58,291 nucleotides of DNA, taken from Deltaproteobacteria bacterium (GTDB taxonomy: Bacteria > Desulfobacterota > Desulfobacteria > Desulfobacterales > JAFDCJ01). Every line of letters begins with the position of its first letter. Position 1 is the stretch's first letter. The position numbers and the translations under genes were made by a program. Below, in pieces: positions 18,803 to 27,943 of the stretch. The DNA is taken from the NCBI GenBank assembly GCA_019312835.1, contig JAFDCJ010000191.1, forward strand, positions 1-58,291, given 5' to 3'. Below the pieces are notes generated by a model. That model was not told the DNA's origin and did not search any database. It saw only the letters and a list, made by a program, of their open reading frames with translations.

Positions 18803-18936
18803 GGTTTCAGGTGTCAGGTTTCAGGTGTCAGCGAACATTAGCACTACAATAAGGCTAAAACAGTTTGCGCAGCAGCGCCAAGCGAATGCCTTCTTGAACA
18901 CGCTGTGGTTCGGCCTGACACCTGGCACCTGAACCC
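18803..18936. repeat. Inverted heptamer-array element E8, GGTGTCA type
   Basis: Four units alternating GGTTTCA and GGTGTCA (18803-18831) face an inverted array of GGTGTCA-like units (18913-18934) across a core of about 80 bp. It fills most of the gap between rlmB and the ComF-like gene and reaches the rlmB stop codon. Confidence 0.8.
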
Positions 18937-19679
18937 TAATCTTTTTGCCTCTGCCTGAATGCCTCATACATGGCCACCGCTGCTGCCACCGAGACATTCA
19001 GCGAATCGACCGCACCCCGCTGGGGGATGGCAACCAAAAAGTCGCAATGCTTTTTTACCAGCGGTCGTATCCCTTTTTGCTCACCGCCGAGAACAATGGC
19101 AAGGGATCCCGTCATATCCCCGTCATAAAGGCACTGCTCGGCCCCTTTATCCAGACCCATAATCCAAAGCCCGCTCTTTTTACATTGCTTTATGGTTTGT
19201 ACCAGGTTGGTTACCCGGCTTAAACGGATATGCTCCAGCGCGCCGGCGGAAGCCCTGGAAACCGCCGGGCTAATCGGGGCACTGCGGTCTTTGGGCATAA
19301 TGACACCGTCGATTCCGACACACAAAGCCGTCCGGATGATGGCCCCCAGGTTTTGGGGATCGAGGATATTATCCAGCATTATCAAAAACAGCGGCCGGCT
19401 CCTTGCTTCGGTCGCTGACAGCAGGTCAGATACGGCGGTCAGGGGATAGGGTCCCACCCGGGCGGCCACACCCTGATGTCCGGCAGCACCGGCATGTGTT
19501 TTAAGCTCTCCGGATCCGATCCGTTCGACCCGGACGCCTTGGCTGTCTGCTATAGACCCCAGTCGGGCCAGGCGGCCTGATGGATTGTCTTTTTGAAGAT
19601 AAATCCGGTGAATATGCCGCCGCCGGGCGCTTAACGCCTCGTATACCGGATGGATACCATAGAGTATTTCGGTCTTCAC
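18936..19679 (-). CDS. rlmB: 23S rRNA (guanosine-2'-O-)-methyltransferase RlmB, SpoU family
   Basis: TrmH/SpoU-type methyltransferase expected to methylate G2251 in the P loop of 23S rRNA. The 247-residue protein has an N-terminal L30e-like substrate domain (YGIHPVYEAL) and the knotted SPOUT domain with motif 1 LDNILDPQNLGAIIRTA, motif 2 LGGEQKGI and motif 3 DSLNVSVAAAVAMYE. It overlaps the gmk stop by 4 bp, so the two are coupled. The distinction between RlmB and a tRNA-type paralogue rests on overall similarity. Confidence 0.9.
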   Translation of the reverse strand: MKTEILYGIHPVYEALSARRRHIHRIYLQKDNPSGRLARLGSIADSQGVRVERIGSGELKTHAGAAGHQGVAARVGPYPLTAVSDLLSATEARSRPLFLIMLDNILDPQNLGAIIRTALCVGIDGVIMPKDRSAPISPAVSRASAGALEHIRLSRVTNLVQTIKQCKKSGLWIMGLDKGAEQCLYDGDMTGSLAIVLGGEQKGIRPLVKKHCDFLVAIPQRGAVDSLNVSVAAAVAMYEAFRQRQKD

Positions 19680-20299
19680 GAACGATAGTTCTCGAAAATG
19701 TTGATCATTTCTGCAGTAGCGTCAGGCAGCCGATCATTGATGACGATATGACGATACATATCCTTGGCCGCCATTTCTTTGCGGGCGTTGTCCAGTCGCA
19801 CGGCAATATTTGCCGGGCTATCGGTACCGCGCGCTTCAAGGCGCTGCCTCAAAATTTCCAGCGAGGGCGGCATGATGAATATCGTAATGGCATCGGGGTA
19901 ACGCGTGAGAATTTGACGGGTTCCCTGAATGTCTATGTCCAGCAGGATATCCTTCCCGGCTGAAAGTTTTTTATCCAAAAAATCCGCTGAGGTGCCGTAG
20001 TAGTTTCCGTGCACCTCAGCCCACTCAGCCCATCGGTGGCAGGCAATCCCGTTTTCAAAATCGTCTTTGGTGATGAAATAATAGTCAACTCCGTTTTGCT
20101 CCCCCTGACGCGGGGACCGGGTCGTATATGAAATCGAGTACAAAAGATCTGGGAACTGATCCAGCATGGCGCGGCCCAGGGTTGATTTGCCGGCCCCGGA
20201 TGGTGCCGAAATGATAAAAAGATGGCCCGGACTTTTGGACAGACTTATGTCGACCTTCGCCCGAGCCTTTTTTACCTGCCCCGTTTTCATTTTGATCAA
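19676..20299 (-). CDS. gmk: Guanylate kinase
   Basis: Converts GMP to GDP with ATP. The 207-residue protein has the P-loop [11 protein letters not shown], the GMP-binding [11 protein letters not shown] and the [10 protein letters not shown] region, and IDIQGTRQI. The N-terminus is about 25 residues longer than usual before LFIISAP; MIKMKT is used as the start because it overlaps the remA stop by 4 bp. The order yicC-remA-gmk is a conserved block in many bacteria. Confidence 0.94.
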   Translation of the reverse strand: MIKMKTGQVKKARAKVDISLSKSPGHLFIISAPSGAGKSTLGRAMLDQFPDLLYSISYTTRSPRQGEQNGVDYYFITKDDFENGIACHRWAEWAEVHGNYYGTSADFLDKKLSAGKDILLDIDIQGTRQILTRYPDAITIFIMPPSLEILRQRLEARGTDSPANIAVRLDNARKEMAAKDMYRHIVINDRLPDATAEMINIFENYRS

Positions 20300-20550
20300 G
20301 CCGACTCTTTCAGCAAGGCATAGCGCTGAGAAACGGTTTCGGCCTGGATGGCCGATAGCACGACGTGGTTGCTGTCCATGACAATTATTGAACGGGTGCG
20401 GCGGCCGTGGGTGGCATCGATCAGTCGTTTTTCTTTGCGGGCTTCGTCCTTGAGTCGTTTCATCGGAGCGGAGTTCGGCGACACAATCGCAACCACCCGG
20501 TCCGACACCACCGTACTTCCAAAACCGATGTTTAAAAGAGTTTGATCCAT
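20296..20550 (-). CDS. remA: RemA/DUF370 family regulatory protein
   Basis: The 84-residue protein starts [14 protein letters not shown] and contains [14 protein letters not shown] and [22 protein letters not shown], the typical DUF370 core. In Bacillus RemA is a DNA-binding activator of biofilm matrix genes. In other phyla its role is unknown. The ATG at 20550 is chosen because GGAGG lies right before it and the sequence aligns with the family start; a longer upstream frame is not supported. It overlaps gmk by 4 bp. Confidence 0.88.
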   Translation of the reverse strand: MDQTLLNIGFGSTVVSDRVVAIVSPNSAPMKRLKDEARKEKRLIDATHGRRTRSIIVMDSNHVVLSAIQAETVSQRYALLKESA

Positions 20551-20634
20551 CCTACCTCCATTTCTGCTGGTTACCGCCAAAACAAATATTTGGATCCCCC
20601 CATTCGTTTCTGCGGTGTGCTCGCGTATGCGCTT

Positions 20635-20696
20635 TAGGTTCAAAGGGTCAGCGGTCGCGCTCAATCTCTGAACCCGGAACCGGGAACCCTGAACCT
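20635..20696. repeat. Compact heptamer-array element E9, GGGTTCA type
   Basis: A short left arm (AGGTTCA, AAGGGTC) and a four-unit inverted arm (GGAACCC-like units, 20668-20696) surround a core of about 20 bp in the yicC-remA gap. It could fold as one long hairpin. The units resemble those at 47284-47380. Confidence 0.6.
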
Positions 20697-20699
20697 TTT

Positions 20700-21581
20700 T
20701 TACTCTACATTTTGAATCTGCTCTCTGATCTTTTCCAATTCTGATTTAATATTGACAATTTTGTGGGATGTATCGGCATGGCCGATTTTGGCACCTATCG
20801 TGTTATATTCCCGGTTGAGCTCCTGCAAAAGAAAGTTGAGTTTACGCCCTCCGGGTTCTTCGGCGGCCATTATCTGACGAAACTGCTTTACATGGCTCTC
20901 TGCCCTGACAATTTCTTCCGATATATCACTGCGGTCTGCTAAAAAAGCCGCCTCCTGGGCAAGTCGCACAGGATCAATTTCCGCGGTGTCGCGGGTCAAC
21001 ACCGCTATGCGCTCCTTCAGGCGCTCCTGATATTGCGCCAACACCACCTGGGAAACCTGCCTTATTTCAGCCGTACTTTGTTCGATAAAATTTAGCCTGG
21101 CAGACAGATCATCGGCGATGAAATCACCTTCTTTCTGGCGCATGCGCTCAAGCCCCTCAAGGCCCTCGTTCAGGCAGGCCTTAATCGTTTCCCACAGGCT
21201 GCCGGGTTCATCGACCGGCTCAACCGCTCTGATAATACCACCCGGAGTTAACAGATGCTCGATGGATATATCATTGCCCAGATCAAACTCCGCTTGTAAC
21301 TGCTCAAGGATGCTGTAAACCGCCCTGGCCCTGGGCAGATCAATTTCAAAAGCCACTGCCTGTTCGGACTCATCTTTGATCTGAAGTCTGATCTCCACTC
21401 TTCCTCTGGCAATATGCTCGGCCACAAGTGCTTTTATCTTGTCTTCGAGTACCATACAGCCGGGCGGTATCCGCAGCACAATATCCAGATGACGGTGGTT
21501 GTATGCCCGCATGTCGGCCGTCACCGTAATTGCGTCGGCGGTTTTTTCGGCAGCCGCATAACCGGTCATGCTTTTAATCAT
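20700..21581 (-). CDS. yicC: YicC family endoribonuclease-like protein
   Basis: The 293-residue protein starts [14 protein letters not shown] and ends with the DUF1732 region [21 protein letters not shown], the two diagnostic parts of YicC/YloC. E. coli YicC is an RNase that degrades specific RNAs, and the family usually sits next to gmk. It overlaps the DUF4416 gene by 4 bp upstream and precedes remA. Length is typical. Confidence 0.92.
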   Translation of the reverse strand: MIKSMTGYAAAEKTADAITVTADMRAYNHRHLDIVLRIPPGCMVLEDKIKALVAEHIARGRVEIRLQIKDESEQAVAFEIDLPRARAVYSILEQLQAEFDLGNDISIEHLLTPGGIIRAVEPVDEPGSLWETIKACLNEGLEGLERMRQKEGDFIADDLSARLNFIEQSTAEIRQVSQVVLAQYQERLKERIAVLTRDTAEIDPVRLAQEAAFLADRSDISEEIVRAESHVKQFRQIMAAEEPGGRKLNFLLQELNREYNTIGAKIGHADTSHKIVNIKSELEKIREQIQNVE

Positions 21582-22111
21582 AACTTTATTCCTTTTAAAT
21601 CAGCGGCATATTTGGCCCGGGCCTGCACAAGAAAACGGATAACCGGCTGGTCCGCATAGTCTGGATAGGTCCAGGGTAGTTTCTCAAAAGCTCCGCGCTG
21701 ATAAATTAGCGTTAAGTCCGCATAGATCCTGTCACCGATATAGATTCGGTGGCTGAAGTTCTTGCCGGAGGCTAACACAAAGCGTTCATTTAACAAATAG
21801 CCCGGGTCAATGTTGACCCGACGCCGTTCGTTATGGGTGTAGCGGTCTTCCAGACGGTTGGTCCTTAATTTTATGCCGGCCAAATCAATTTGTGCTATCA
21901 GTGATTTAAAAACCACCAATCGGCGAAAAAGCGGCCGCCCCATCTCCTGCTCGTAGTAGGAGGTATAATCGAACGGCATCCACGGGCTGACCAAATCCAG
22001 CGGGCCGAAGTGTGATCCAAGCTCGTCAACCAGGGCCTCAAACAGGGCCCGCTCCTTCGTGAAAAGACCGATGACCAGTTTTGCGGGCTTTGGGTCCTGA
22101 GGTTTGCTCAT
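21578..22111 (-). CDS. DUF4416 family protein
   Basis: The 177-residue soluble protein has the family pattern KLVIGLFTKERALFEALV at the N-terminus, FDYTSYYEQEMG in the middle and TNRLEDRYT with RRVNIDPGYL after it. DUF4416 proteins are common next to yicC in Desulfobacterota and allied phyla. I know of no assigned function. It is the first gene of a tightly packed run (DUF4416-yicC-remA-gmk-rlmB) with 4-bp overlaps at three of its four junctions. Confidence 0.85.
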   Translation of the reverse strand: MSKPQDPKPAKLVIGLFTKERALFEALVDELGSHFGPLDLVSPWMPFDYTSYYEQEMGRPLFRRLVVFKSLIAQIDLAGIKLRTNRLEDRYTHNERRRVNIDPGYLLNERFVLASGKNFSHRIYIGDRIYADLTLIYQRGAFEKLPWTYPDYADQPVIRFLVQARAKYAADLKGIKL

Positions 22112-22124
22112 ATTTCATATTTCT

Positions 22125-22235
22125 AAATGCTGGGAGGCCGGGAAGCTATCATGCTGGAAGGCTTTGATTTCAGATCGTTAGAGATAGCGGGTTTTCGAGC
22201 CTCCAAGCTTGCAAGCCTTCTGGCTTGCCAGCATT
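22125..22235. repeat. Inverted heptamer-array element E10, ATGCTGG/GAAGGCT type
   Basis: AAATGCTGGGAGG-like units (22125-22165) face their inverted counterparts (22196-22235, ending CCAGCATTTT) over a 30-bp core. It fills the gap between the Trm112-like gene and DUF4416 and ends at the stop codon of the former. Confidence 0.75.
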
Positions 22236-22406
22236 TTAATCCAGCGGTTTGGCCTCTTCAATCAGCATAATCGGGATATCATCCCGAATCTCATACACTA
22301 GCTTGCACTGGTCACAAATCAGACCGTCTTTAGCTTCATTTAAATAGATGTCACCCTTACACTTGGGGCAGGCTAAAATATCCAACAACTCCTGACTGAT
22401 GGCCAT
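22236..22406 (-). CDS. Trm112-like (UPF0434/YcaR) zinc-ribbon protein
   Basis: The 56-residue protein begins MAISQELLDILACPKCKGD and has a second CDQC pair and a terminal DDIPIMLIEEA, the classic Trm112p-like/UPF0434 pattern. The four cysteines should bind zinc. Relatives act as small partners of methyltransferases; in Gram-negatives the gene often lies near lpxK. The ATG at 22406 is preferred because GGGAG lies just upstream. Confidence 0.88.
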   Translation of the reverse strand: MAISQELLDILACPKCKGDIYLNEAKDGLICDQCKLVYEIRDDIPIMLIEEAKPLD

Positions 22407-22721
22407 AACTATCTCCCGGCTGAACATTTAAATTCGGTCTTTTCCATTATCAATCGACAAGGCCCCTTGCATTCTGCCATCACTGGCAGTCTTTAAGGAA
22501 AATCGAGAAAAAAAAGAAAAACTGCCTTTTTAAAACACTCCTCATCGAAGACTATATTTTTTATTGCAGAAATCAGGTGATATCAAGCAAAAAAAACCAG
22601 GGTCGATTAAAAACCTTCACCCTATTCATCGATAACATCCTGTAACCTGTACTAATTTGAAATATATGTGGAATATGGCACATAGGTTATGCCTATTTTT
22701 TCTGATTGCCCCGGGCTTCCC
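22407..22721. other. Intergenic region between Trm112-like gene and lpxL-like gene
   Basis: No gene is visible. It contains a perfect short hairpin, CTGCCA with TGGCAG over a TCAC loop (22474-22489), and several A/T runs, including AAAAAAAACC near 22590, that could end transcription of the lpxL-like gene. Nothing is strong enough to call. Confidence 0.35.
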
Positions 22722-23699
22722 TCAGGAAGGGTTGCGGTGTCTGTCTTTTTGGTGACGACGTTCTCGGCGGGCCTGATACTCTGGGTAAAGGTGAGGATAG
22801 TATTTCTTCCAGCGCTTGTGGACCCAGAACCACTGGTCGGGATAGCGGCGAACAGCTTTTTCCACGACAGCGGTGATCGCCTGGGTATTTGACTGGATAT
22901 CGGATCGCAAATCCCCGCTTCGCTTGATTTCAAGGGCAGATTGAACCACGACGGTTAACCGCCCGCTGTCATCCCGTACGCAGAAAATCGGCAGCACCGG
23001 ACTGTTGCACCGGATGGCCAGAAAGGCCGCCGCCGGGGTGGTTGTGACCCTGTGCCCAAAAAAGTCCACATCGACACCCTCCGACCGCCGGCTCTGATCC
23101 ACCAGTAGCCCGACGATACCACCCCGGCGCAGCATCCGGCGCATTTCAGGCATGGCGCCTTTTTTATCGACGATCTCTATCCCAAATCGGGTTCGCAAAC
23201 GGTGCACCCATCGATTCAGCGGTGCGAAACGGATTTTTTTGGCAACGCCGAGGATCGGTTTATCGGCGTAACAGCCCAGCCACAGCATGCCGGTCTCCCA
23301 GCTTCCCAGGTGAGCTGAAACGATAATAAAACCGTTTTTACGTTGTAGCGCGGTCTGAAGGTTTTCCCGACCGACAACCCGGATGCGGCCCAGCAGCTGT
23401 TCGCGGGAAAGGGTTGCCAGCTGGAGAGACTCTAAAAGCGAGATGCCCAGGTTTTGAAAAACACGCCGCGATAAGGTCTCAATTTGGGTAGCGGTCCAGT
23501 CGGGATGGGTGAATTTCAGATTGCGCCGAACAATCCGGCGGTGGGGCACATCCACACGATAGGCGGCACTTCCCACAAGCCTGCCGAGCGCGACAATCTG
23601 CCGCCGCGGAATTTTGCTGATGGTATGTTTTAAAATATGACCGCTGTCTTCGGCTGTCCGATGATCCGAGGACTGGTGGTCATCCGCATAGAGTTTCAT
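22722..23699 (-). CDS. Lipid A biosynthesis acyltransferase (LpxL/HtrB family)
   Basis: Adds a secondary acyl chain to lipid A at the inner membrane. The 325-residue protein has the LPLAT catalytic motif HLGSWE (His130 and Glu135, HX4E) and the later VGLLVDQSRRSEGV and FFG region. ATG at 23699 is used because a candidate promoter (TTGACA at 23766-23761 with TACTCG) places the transcription start near 23731; a longer start at 23747 would lie upstream of that. It is divergent from waaA. Which acyl position it modifies cannot be told. Confidence 0.88.
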   Translation of the reverse strand: MKLYADDHQSSDHRTAEDSGHILKHTISKIPRRQIVALGRLVGSAAYRVDVPHRRIVRRNLKFTHPDWTATQIETLSRRVFQNLGISLLESLQLATLSREQLLGRIRVVGRENLQTALQRKNGFIIVSAHLGSWETGMLWLGCYADKPILGVAKKIRFAPLNRWVHRLRTRFGIEIVDKKGAMPEMRRMLRRGGIVGLLVDQSRRSEGVDVDFFGHRVTTTPAAAFLAIRCNSPVLPIFCVRDDSGRLTVVVQSALEIKRSGDLRSDIQSNTQAITAVVEKAVRRYPDQWFWVHKRWKKYYPHLYPEYQARRERRHQKDRHRNPS

Positions 23700-23849
23700 G
23701 GAACTTTTCTCCCACTGCCTGCCGCAAGTGGCACTTACGAGTAACAAACAATCTTGGGGCTGTCAATGACAAGGCCTCCGCTGTAAGCTGGCGGCTGGAT
23801 CCGATGACACGTATCTTAGGTGGCGGGGCAGCGGCGTCGGCGAAAAAAT

Positions 23850-23878
23850 TTGACAAACCCCATGCATTTCCATAGGAT
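23850..23878 (+). promoter_or_regulatory. Candidate promoter for waaA
   Basis: TTGACA (23850-23855) and TAGGAT (23873-23878) are separated by 17 nt. The expected start of transcription is about 23885, which is the A of the waaA ATG. This predicts a leaderless or nearly leaderless mRNA and agrees with the absence of a clear Shine-Dalgarno. Confidence 0.5.
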
Positions 23879-23884
23879 TTGCAA

Positions 23885-25186
23885 ATGTCGAAATCGAAGC
23901 TCCCCAGAATTGCTTTCGGGTTGTACAACCTTCTCTGGACATGCGCGTTCCCATGGCTGCGGTTGAATCATCGCCTGGCCGAGGGATACCGGCAAAGACG
24001 GTTAAAACCAATGCTGCCGGCTGCCGATATCTGGATCCAGGCGGCCTCGGTGGGCGAAGCCTATCTGGCATTGGAAATCATCAAGACCTTTAAGATTGAA
24101 CGGACGGTGAAGATCCTGGTGACCTCCAACACCCGCCAGGGTATTGATATTCTGAATCGGGCCGTGGCGGATGGCAACGATCTTACCCCTGCAAGCCATG
24201 TCACAATCGGTTATTTTCCTTTTGATCAGCCGGCCCTCATGTATCGGGCCGTGGCCGCCATCCGTCCGGCAGCCATGGTGCTGTTGGAAACCGAAATCTG
24301 GCCGGGCCTTTTGCAGGCCCTCAAGCAACACAACCGCCGTGCAATCATTATCAACGGTCGGCTAACCGACCGGAGTCTGAACAGATACCTGCTGTGGCCC
24401 GCGATTTGGTCACGACTCAGGCCCGAGAGGGTTCTGGCCATTTCGCCGGCCGATGCCGGTCGATTCAAAAAATTGTTCGGTCCGGATCGCATTGCGGTCA
24501 TGCCGAATATTAAATTTGATCGCGTCGCTTCTTCAGCCGTCTCCCCAGATCACTCAAATCCGGTTAAAAAACTGATACCCGCTGAATGGGAGTTGACCGT
24601 CTTGGCATCTGTCAGGCGCCAGGAAGAATCAATGGTCGAACAAATAATGGTAGAAATCTTGCAACACCGCCCCCAAACCGTCATCGGCCTATTTCCGAGG
24701 CACCTGCACCGGATCCAGTCCTGGCAAAAAATCCTTCAACAGGCGGGCATACCATGGTCTCTGCGCTCGCAGGCCCGGGGGCCGGTGACCGCTGGATCGG
24801 TTATTCTCTGGGATACGTTCGGTGAGCTAATGTTCGCCTACCAGCTCTGTACAGCGGCTTTTGTCGGCGGCAGCCTGGCACCGCTGGGCGGACAAAATTT
24901 TTTAGAAGCCCTCATATGCGGCACCCGGCCGGTTATCGGGCCGTCGTGGGACAACTTTTCCTGGGTTGGCACCGAAATCATCGATACCGGCTTGCTGCGG
25001 GTGGCCGGCAACTGGCAGGGGGCCGCCGATCTGCTTTTATACGATCTGGCAAACCCGCCGCAGCGCGATGAGATTATCAACGCAACCCTTGCATACATAA
25101 AACAACGCCAGGGCGGCACCGCAATGGCCTGCCGGGCCATTGCCGCCCTTATGGAAGAGAACCTGACAGAAAATGAGCCCGAATAA
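23885..25186 (+). CDS. waaA: 3-deoxy-D-manno-octulosonic acid (Kdo) transferase
   Basis: Transfers Kdo from CMP-Kdo to lipid A precursor (GT30). The 433-residue protein has an N-terminal membrane anchor, the catalytic motif AASVGEAYLA (Glu58), LLETEIWPGLL, and the C-terminal VGGSLAPLGGQNFLEAL. The ATG at 23885 follows a TTG two codons earlier; no Shine-Dalgarno is evident for either. The next gene starts 14 bp before this stop, so they are coupled. Mono- or bifunctionality is not visible from sequence. Confidence 0.95.
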   Translation: MSKSKLPRIAFGLYNLLWTCAFPWLRLNHRLAEGYRQRRLKPMLPAADIWIQAASVGEAYLALEIIKTFKIERTVKILVTSNTRQGIDILNRAVADGNDLTPASHVTIGYFPFDQPALMYRAVAAIRPAAMVLLETEIWPGLLQALKQHNRRAIIINGRLTDRSLNRYLLWPAIWSRLRPERVLAISPADAGRFKKLFGPDRIAVMPNIKFDRVASSAVSPDHSNPVKKLIPAEWELTVLASVRRQEESMVEQIMVEILQHRPQTVIGLFPRHLHRIQSWQKILQQAGIPWSLRSQARGPVTAGSVILWDTFGELMFAYQLCTAAFVGGSLAPLGGQNFLEALICGTRPVIGPSWDNFSWVGTEIIDTGLLRVAGNWQGAADLLLYDLANPPQRDEIINATLAYIKQRQGGTAMACRAIAALMEENLTENEPE

Positions 25187-26294
25187 AATCCTGCACCTGT
25201 ACAGCAACCACAAATGGACCGGTCCGGCCGACCACGCCCTCAATCTGGTCGCCTTGCTCAAGCAACGCTCGGATATCGAACCCCTCTTTGCGTGCGGACA
25301 CAGGCGGGGCGTCGAAAATCATCTTTACCATAAAGCCCTCCAGCGGCGTCTGGATCCTGTCAAGGGCCTGTGGCTGCAAAAACATCTGAGCTGGCAAATT
25401 CTTCCCGATGTGGTCAGGTTAAGGCAAATCGTCGCCCGCCGCCAGATAGACCTGATTCACAGTCATCAGGACAACGATACCTTTACCGGTGTATTGGCGG
25501 GTTTCGGCCCCCGCATGATTCGGACCTGTTACGATGGGGAGCCCTTCGCGCTGAACATCCGGCAAAAGTATTTTTATCGGCGGACGGCAAAGATTATGAC
25601 AGCCTCCCACCGGCTGCAGACCCATCTGCGGGCCATTTTTCCCGATAAAGACATTGAACAGATAGATATACCCGTTGATCTAGATCTTTTCCAACCCCTT
25701 AAGAAAAATTCCAGGCTGCTGGCTGAATTCGGTTTGAAAGTTGACCGGCCGATCGGCGGAATCGTGGCCCGGGTGCAAAAACACCGGAATTTTGAAATTT
25801 TACTGAACGCCATTGAACAGGTCGTCAACCGCACTCCTGATTTTCAATTCCTGATTGTTGGTCGCGGCACGCACATCAACTCGGTAGCCCGGGAGCCGGT
25901 CAAACGCCAGGGGCTGGGCAAGCATGTTATTTTTACGGGGTATCGCAAGGAAGACTACCGCGATGTGTTAAATCTTTTTGACTACAAGATTTTTCTGGTG
26001 CCGGGAAGTGACGGTTCATGCCGGGCGGTGCGGGAGGCCCTCGCCTGTGCCAAACCGGTGATTGCCGCCCGCCGGGGAATTTTGCCCGAACTGATCAAAG
26101 ACGGGCAAACCGGTATCCTCATCGACGAAAACCCGGCGGATCTCGCCCGGGCGATGATTACCATGATCACCGATAAAGACTTCCGCCAGAGCTGTTCCCA
26201 AGCCGCTCGCCAGTATGCGGAAACGGTTCTGGATCCTGATAGGTATATGGAAAAAGTAGTGGCTTGCTACGGCTCCTTGAGGAAGCAGGAATGA
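25173..26294 (+). CDS. Glycosyltransferase family 4, LPS core
   Basis: The 373-residue protein has the two-domain GT-B plan. The N-terminal half contains KILHLYSNHKWTGPADHAL and DLIHSHQDND. The C-terminal half contains FLIVGRGTH and the nucleotide-sugar site DGSCRAVREALACAKPVI followed by PELI. Overlap with waaA by 14 bp suggests that it adds a sugar close to Kdo or heptose in the core. Donor and acceptor cannot be assigned. Confidence 0.85.
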   Translation: MSPNKILHLYSNHKWTGPADHALNLVALLKQRSDIEPLFACGHRRGVENHLYHKALQRRLDPVKGLWLQKHLSWQILPDVVRLRQIVARRQIDLIHSHQDNDTFTGVLAGFGPRMIRTCYDGEPFALNIRQKYFYRRTAKIMTASHRLQTHLRAIFPDKDIEQIDIPVDLDLFQPLKKNSRLLAEFGLKVDRPIGGIVARVQKHRNFEILLNAIEQVVNRTPDFQFLIVGRGTHINSVAREPVKRQGLGKHVIFTGYRKEDYRDVLNLFDYKIFLVPGSDGSCRAVREALACAKPVIAARRGILPELIKDGQTGILIDENPADLARAMITMITDKDFRQSCSQAARQYAETVLDPDRYMEKVVACYGSLRKQE

Positions 26295-26803
26295 AGTTGT
26301 GAGAGCAGTGTGGTGCGGCTGATTGTATGGTTGCGCGTTGCGGGTTACAGGGTCAGAAGCTTGAATGTCCGAAAGTGCAGACGGCTGTCTTCGAATCAGC
26401 CAATTGTGATATCAGGCGCAACCCTATTCGGTTGCACAACAAGTGGTAGGGTGTTAAGAGAGGATCACGGCCTTCGGCAGGGCGGCGAAGGGTCGTTTCA
26501 TGAGACAAGACGGTTCAATCAAGAGTTAAAAGATATCTTGATGAGCAATTGCTCAGCAAGGCCGCCCCGCTGGATTGAGCCGACGACATCGAAGTGGGAT
26601 CACGCGAGATCGGATACCCCTTCGGTATGTTGAAAAAGCTGGGCAATGAATTTTCCGGCGCCCCGATGGGGAAAGACCTGAACTGGCGCGGCAGCCTTTA
26701 CCGGCACCTTTGTTTTGCGCTGTATGATCTGGAGAAAGACAACAATAGTGAGCTTTTGCAGGAATTCGGTTGAAGCGAAAACATAGATTAAGGCAACTTG
26801 GTT
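26295..26803. other. Gap with decayed heptamer array and a possible gene remnant
   Basis: From 26329 to 26358 there are units of GGTTGCG and GGTTACA type with a 7-bp period, and one inverted copy (GCGCAACCC) near 26420. From about 26583 to 26773 one frame reads an uninterrupted coding-like stretch (DDIEVGSREIGYPFGM... ending ...LLQEFG, stop at 26771-26773) that has no start codon near its beginning and is closed upstream by stops. It looks like the 3' remnant of a lost gene, but I do not recognise the family. Confidence 0.35.
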
Positions 26804-27943
26804 ATGCGAGTGGCAATTACTCATACCCGTTTTCAGGAAGTCGGCGGGGTCGAGCGCTACATTTACCAATTATGCAGGCGCTTGATTCGCAGCGGGCATG
26901 AGATTCATTATTTTTGCCATTTCTGGAAAGAAAAACCGGAAGGCATCACTTTTCACAAGATCCCTTATATATTCAAACCGCTGCGCTGGGCCAAGGTTCT
27001 GGCTTTTGACAGACTCACCCATAGAGCTATCCAACAACAAGGCCCCTTTGACATCGTCCACGGCTTCACCAAAACTTCGCGCCAGGATATTTATACGGAC
27101 GGCTCCGGCTGCCTTCAAGATTTCCAGGCCTATTCACTGGGCCGGAGTCCCTTGCGTCGTTTCCTTGGGCCTATGATGCCCCATCAGCGGGTGGTGCTTT
27201 CGATTCAAAAAGCCCGCTTTACCCGGGGGAATTTTAAACGCATCATAACAATGTCCAAGCTCGTTCAGCGTCAGATTTGTCGGCGCTACGGCCTGAGCGA
27301 CCAGGAGGTCGAAGTCGTCTATAATGGTATTGATCTTGAACGCTTTAACCCGCGCAACATTGCCCGACACCGGGCAATCGTTCGCAGCGAACTCGGGCTG
27401 GCCGGTGATGTGCCGGTGATCTTATTTGTAGCCAACGATTATGAACGCAAAGGTCTGGGTACACTTTTAAAGGCTATGCAGCAATTGGAGGGTGCGGTTT
27501 GTCTGGTAATAGGCAAAGAGCGCCATCGTCGCAAGTCACGATTTGTGAAAATGGCCACGGACCTGGGCATACAGGCAAGGGTTCATTTTCTGGGTGTGCG
27601 TCCGGATGTGGATCGATATTATGCCGCCAGCGATTTGTGCTGTCTGCCGACTTATTTTGATGCCTTTGGTATGGTTATCCTTGAAGCCATGGCGACCGGG
27701 ATTCCCGCCATTGTATCGGCGGCTGCCGGTGCTGCTGAAATTGTCATTGAGGGCAAAACCGGTGCCGTACTGCCGGATCCTGACGACGACCGCGCGTTGG
27801 CGAAGCTGATGCGCCCGTTTATGGATCGGATGATTGCCCGAAAAGCCGGCCAACGCGCCCGAGATGAATGTCGGCGTTTCTCCTGGGATACTCATTTTGA
27901 TCGAATTTTGGATATATACGAAGAGGTTTGTGCCACCCGTTGA
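26804..27943 (+). CDS. Glycosyltransferase family 4 (WaaG-like)
   Basis: The 379-residue protein starts MRVAITHTRFQEVGGVERYI. It has the WaaG-type features GPFDIVHGFTKTSRQDIY and DGSGC, then VVYNGIDLERFNP, and the donor site DAFGMVILEAMATGIPAI with AEIV. WaaG adds the first outer-core hexose onto heptose II, and this protein may have a similar role. I chose ATG at 26804 over TTG at 26798. The Shine-Dalgarno is weak. It stands alone on the plus strand after a 509-bp gap. Confidence 0.82.
   Translation: MRVAITHTRFQEVGGVERYIYQLCRRLIRSGHEIHYFCHFWKEKPEGITFHKIPYIFKPLRWAKVLAFDRLTHRAIQQQGPFDIVHGFTKTSRQDIYTDGSGCLQDFQAYSLGRSPLRRFLGPMMPHQRVVLSIQKARFTRGNFKRIITMSKLVQRQICRRYGLSDQEVEVVYNGIDLERFNPRNIARHRAIVRSELGLAGDVPVILFVANDYERKGLGTLLKAMQQLEGAVCLVIGKERHRRKSRFVKMATDLGIQARVHFLGVRPDVDRYYAASDLCCLPTYFDAFGMVILEAMATGIPAIVSAAAGAAEIVIEGKTGAVLPDPDDDRALAKLMRPFMDRMIARKAGQRARDECRRFSWDTHFDRILDIYEEVCATR

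Noticed and set aside
26310-26633. Open frame of 107 codons between two glycosyltransferases
   Set aside because: The translation is Arg/Ser-rich without a recognisable domain, it begins in a decayed repeat array and lacks a Shine-Dalgarno. A different frame gives the coding-like fragment at 26583-26773.
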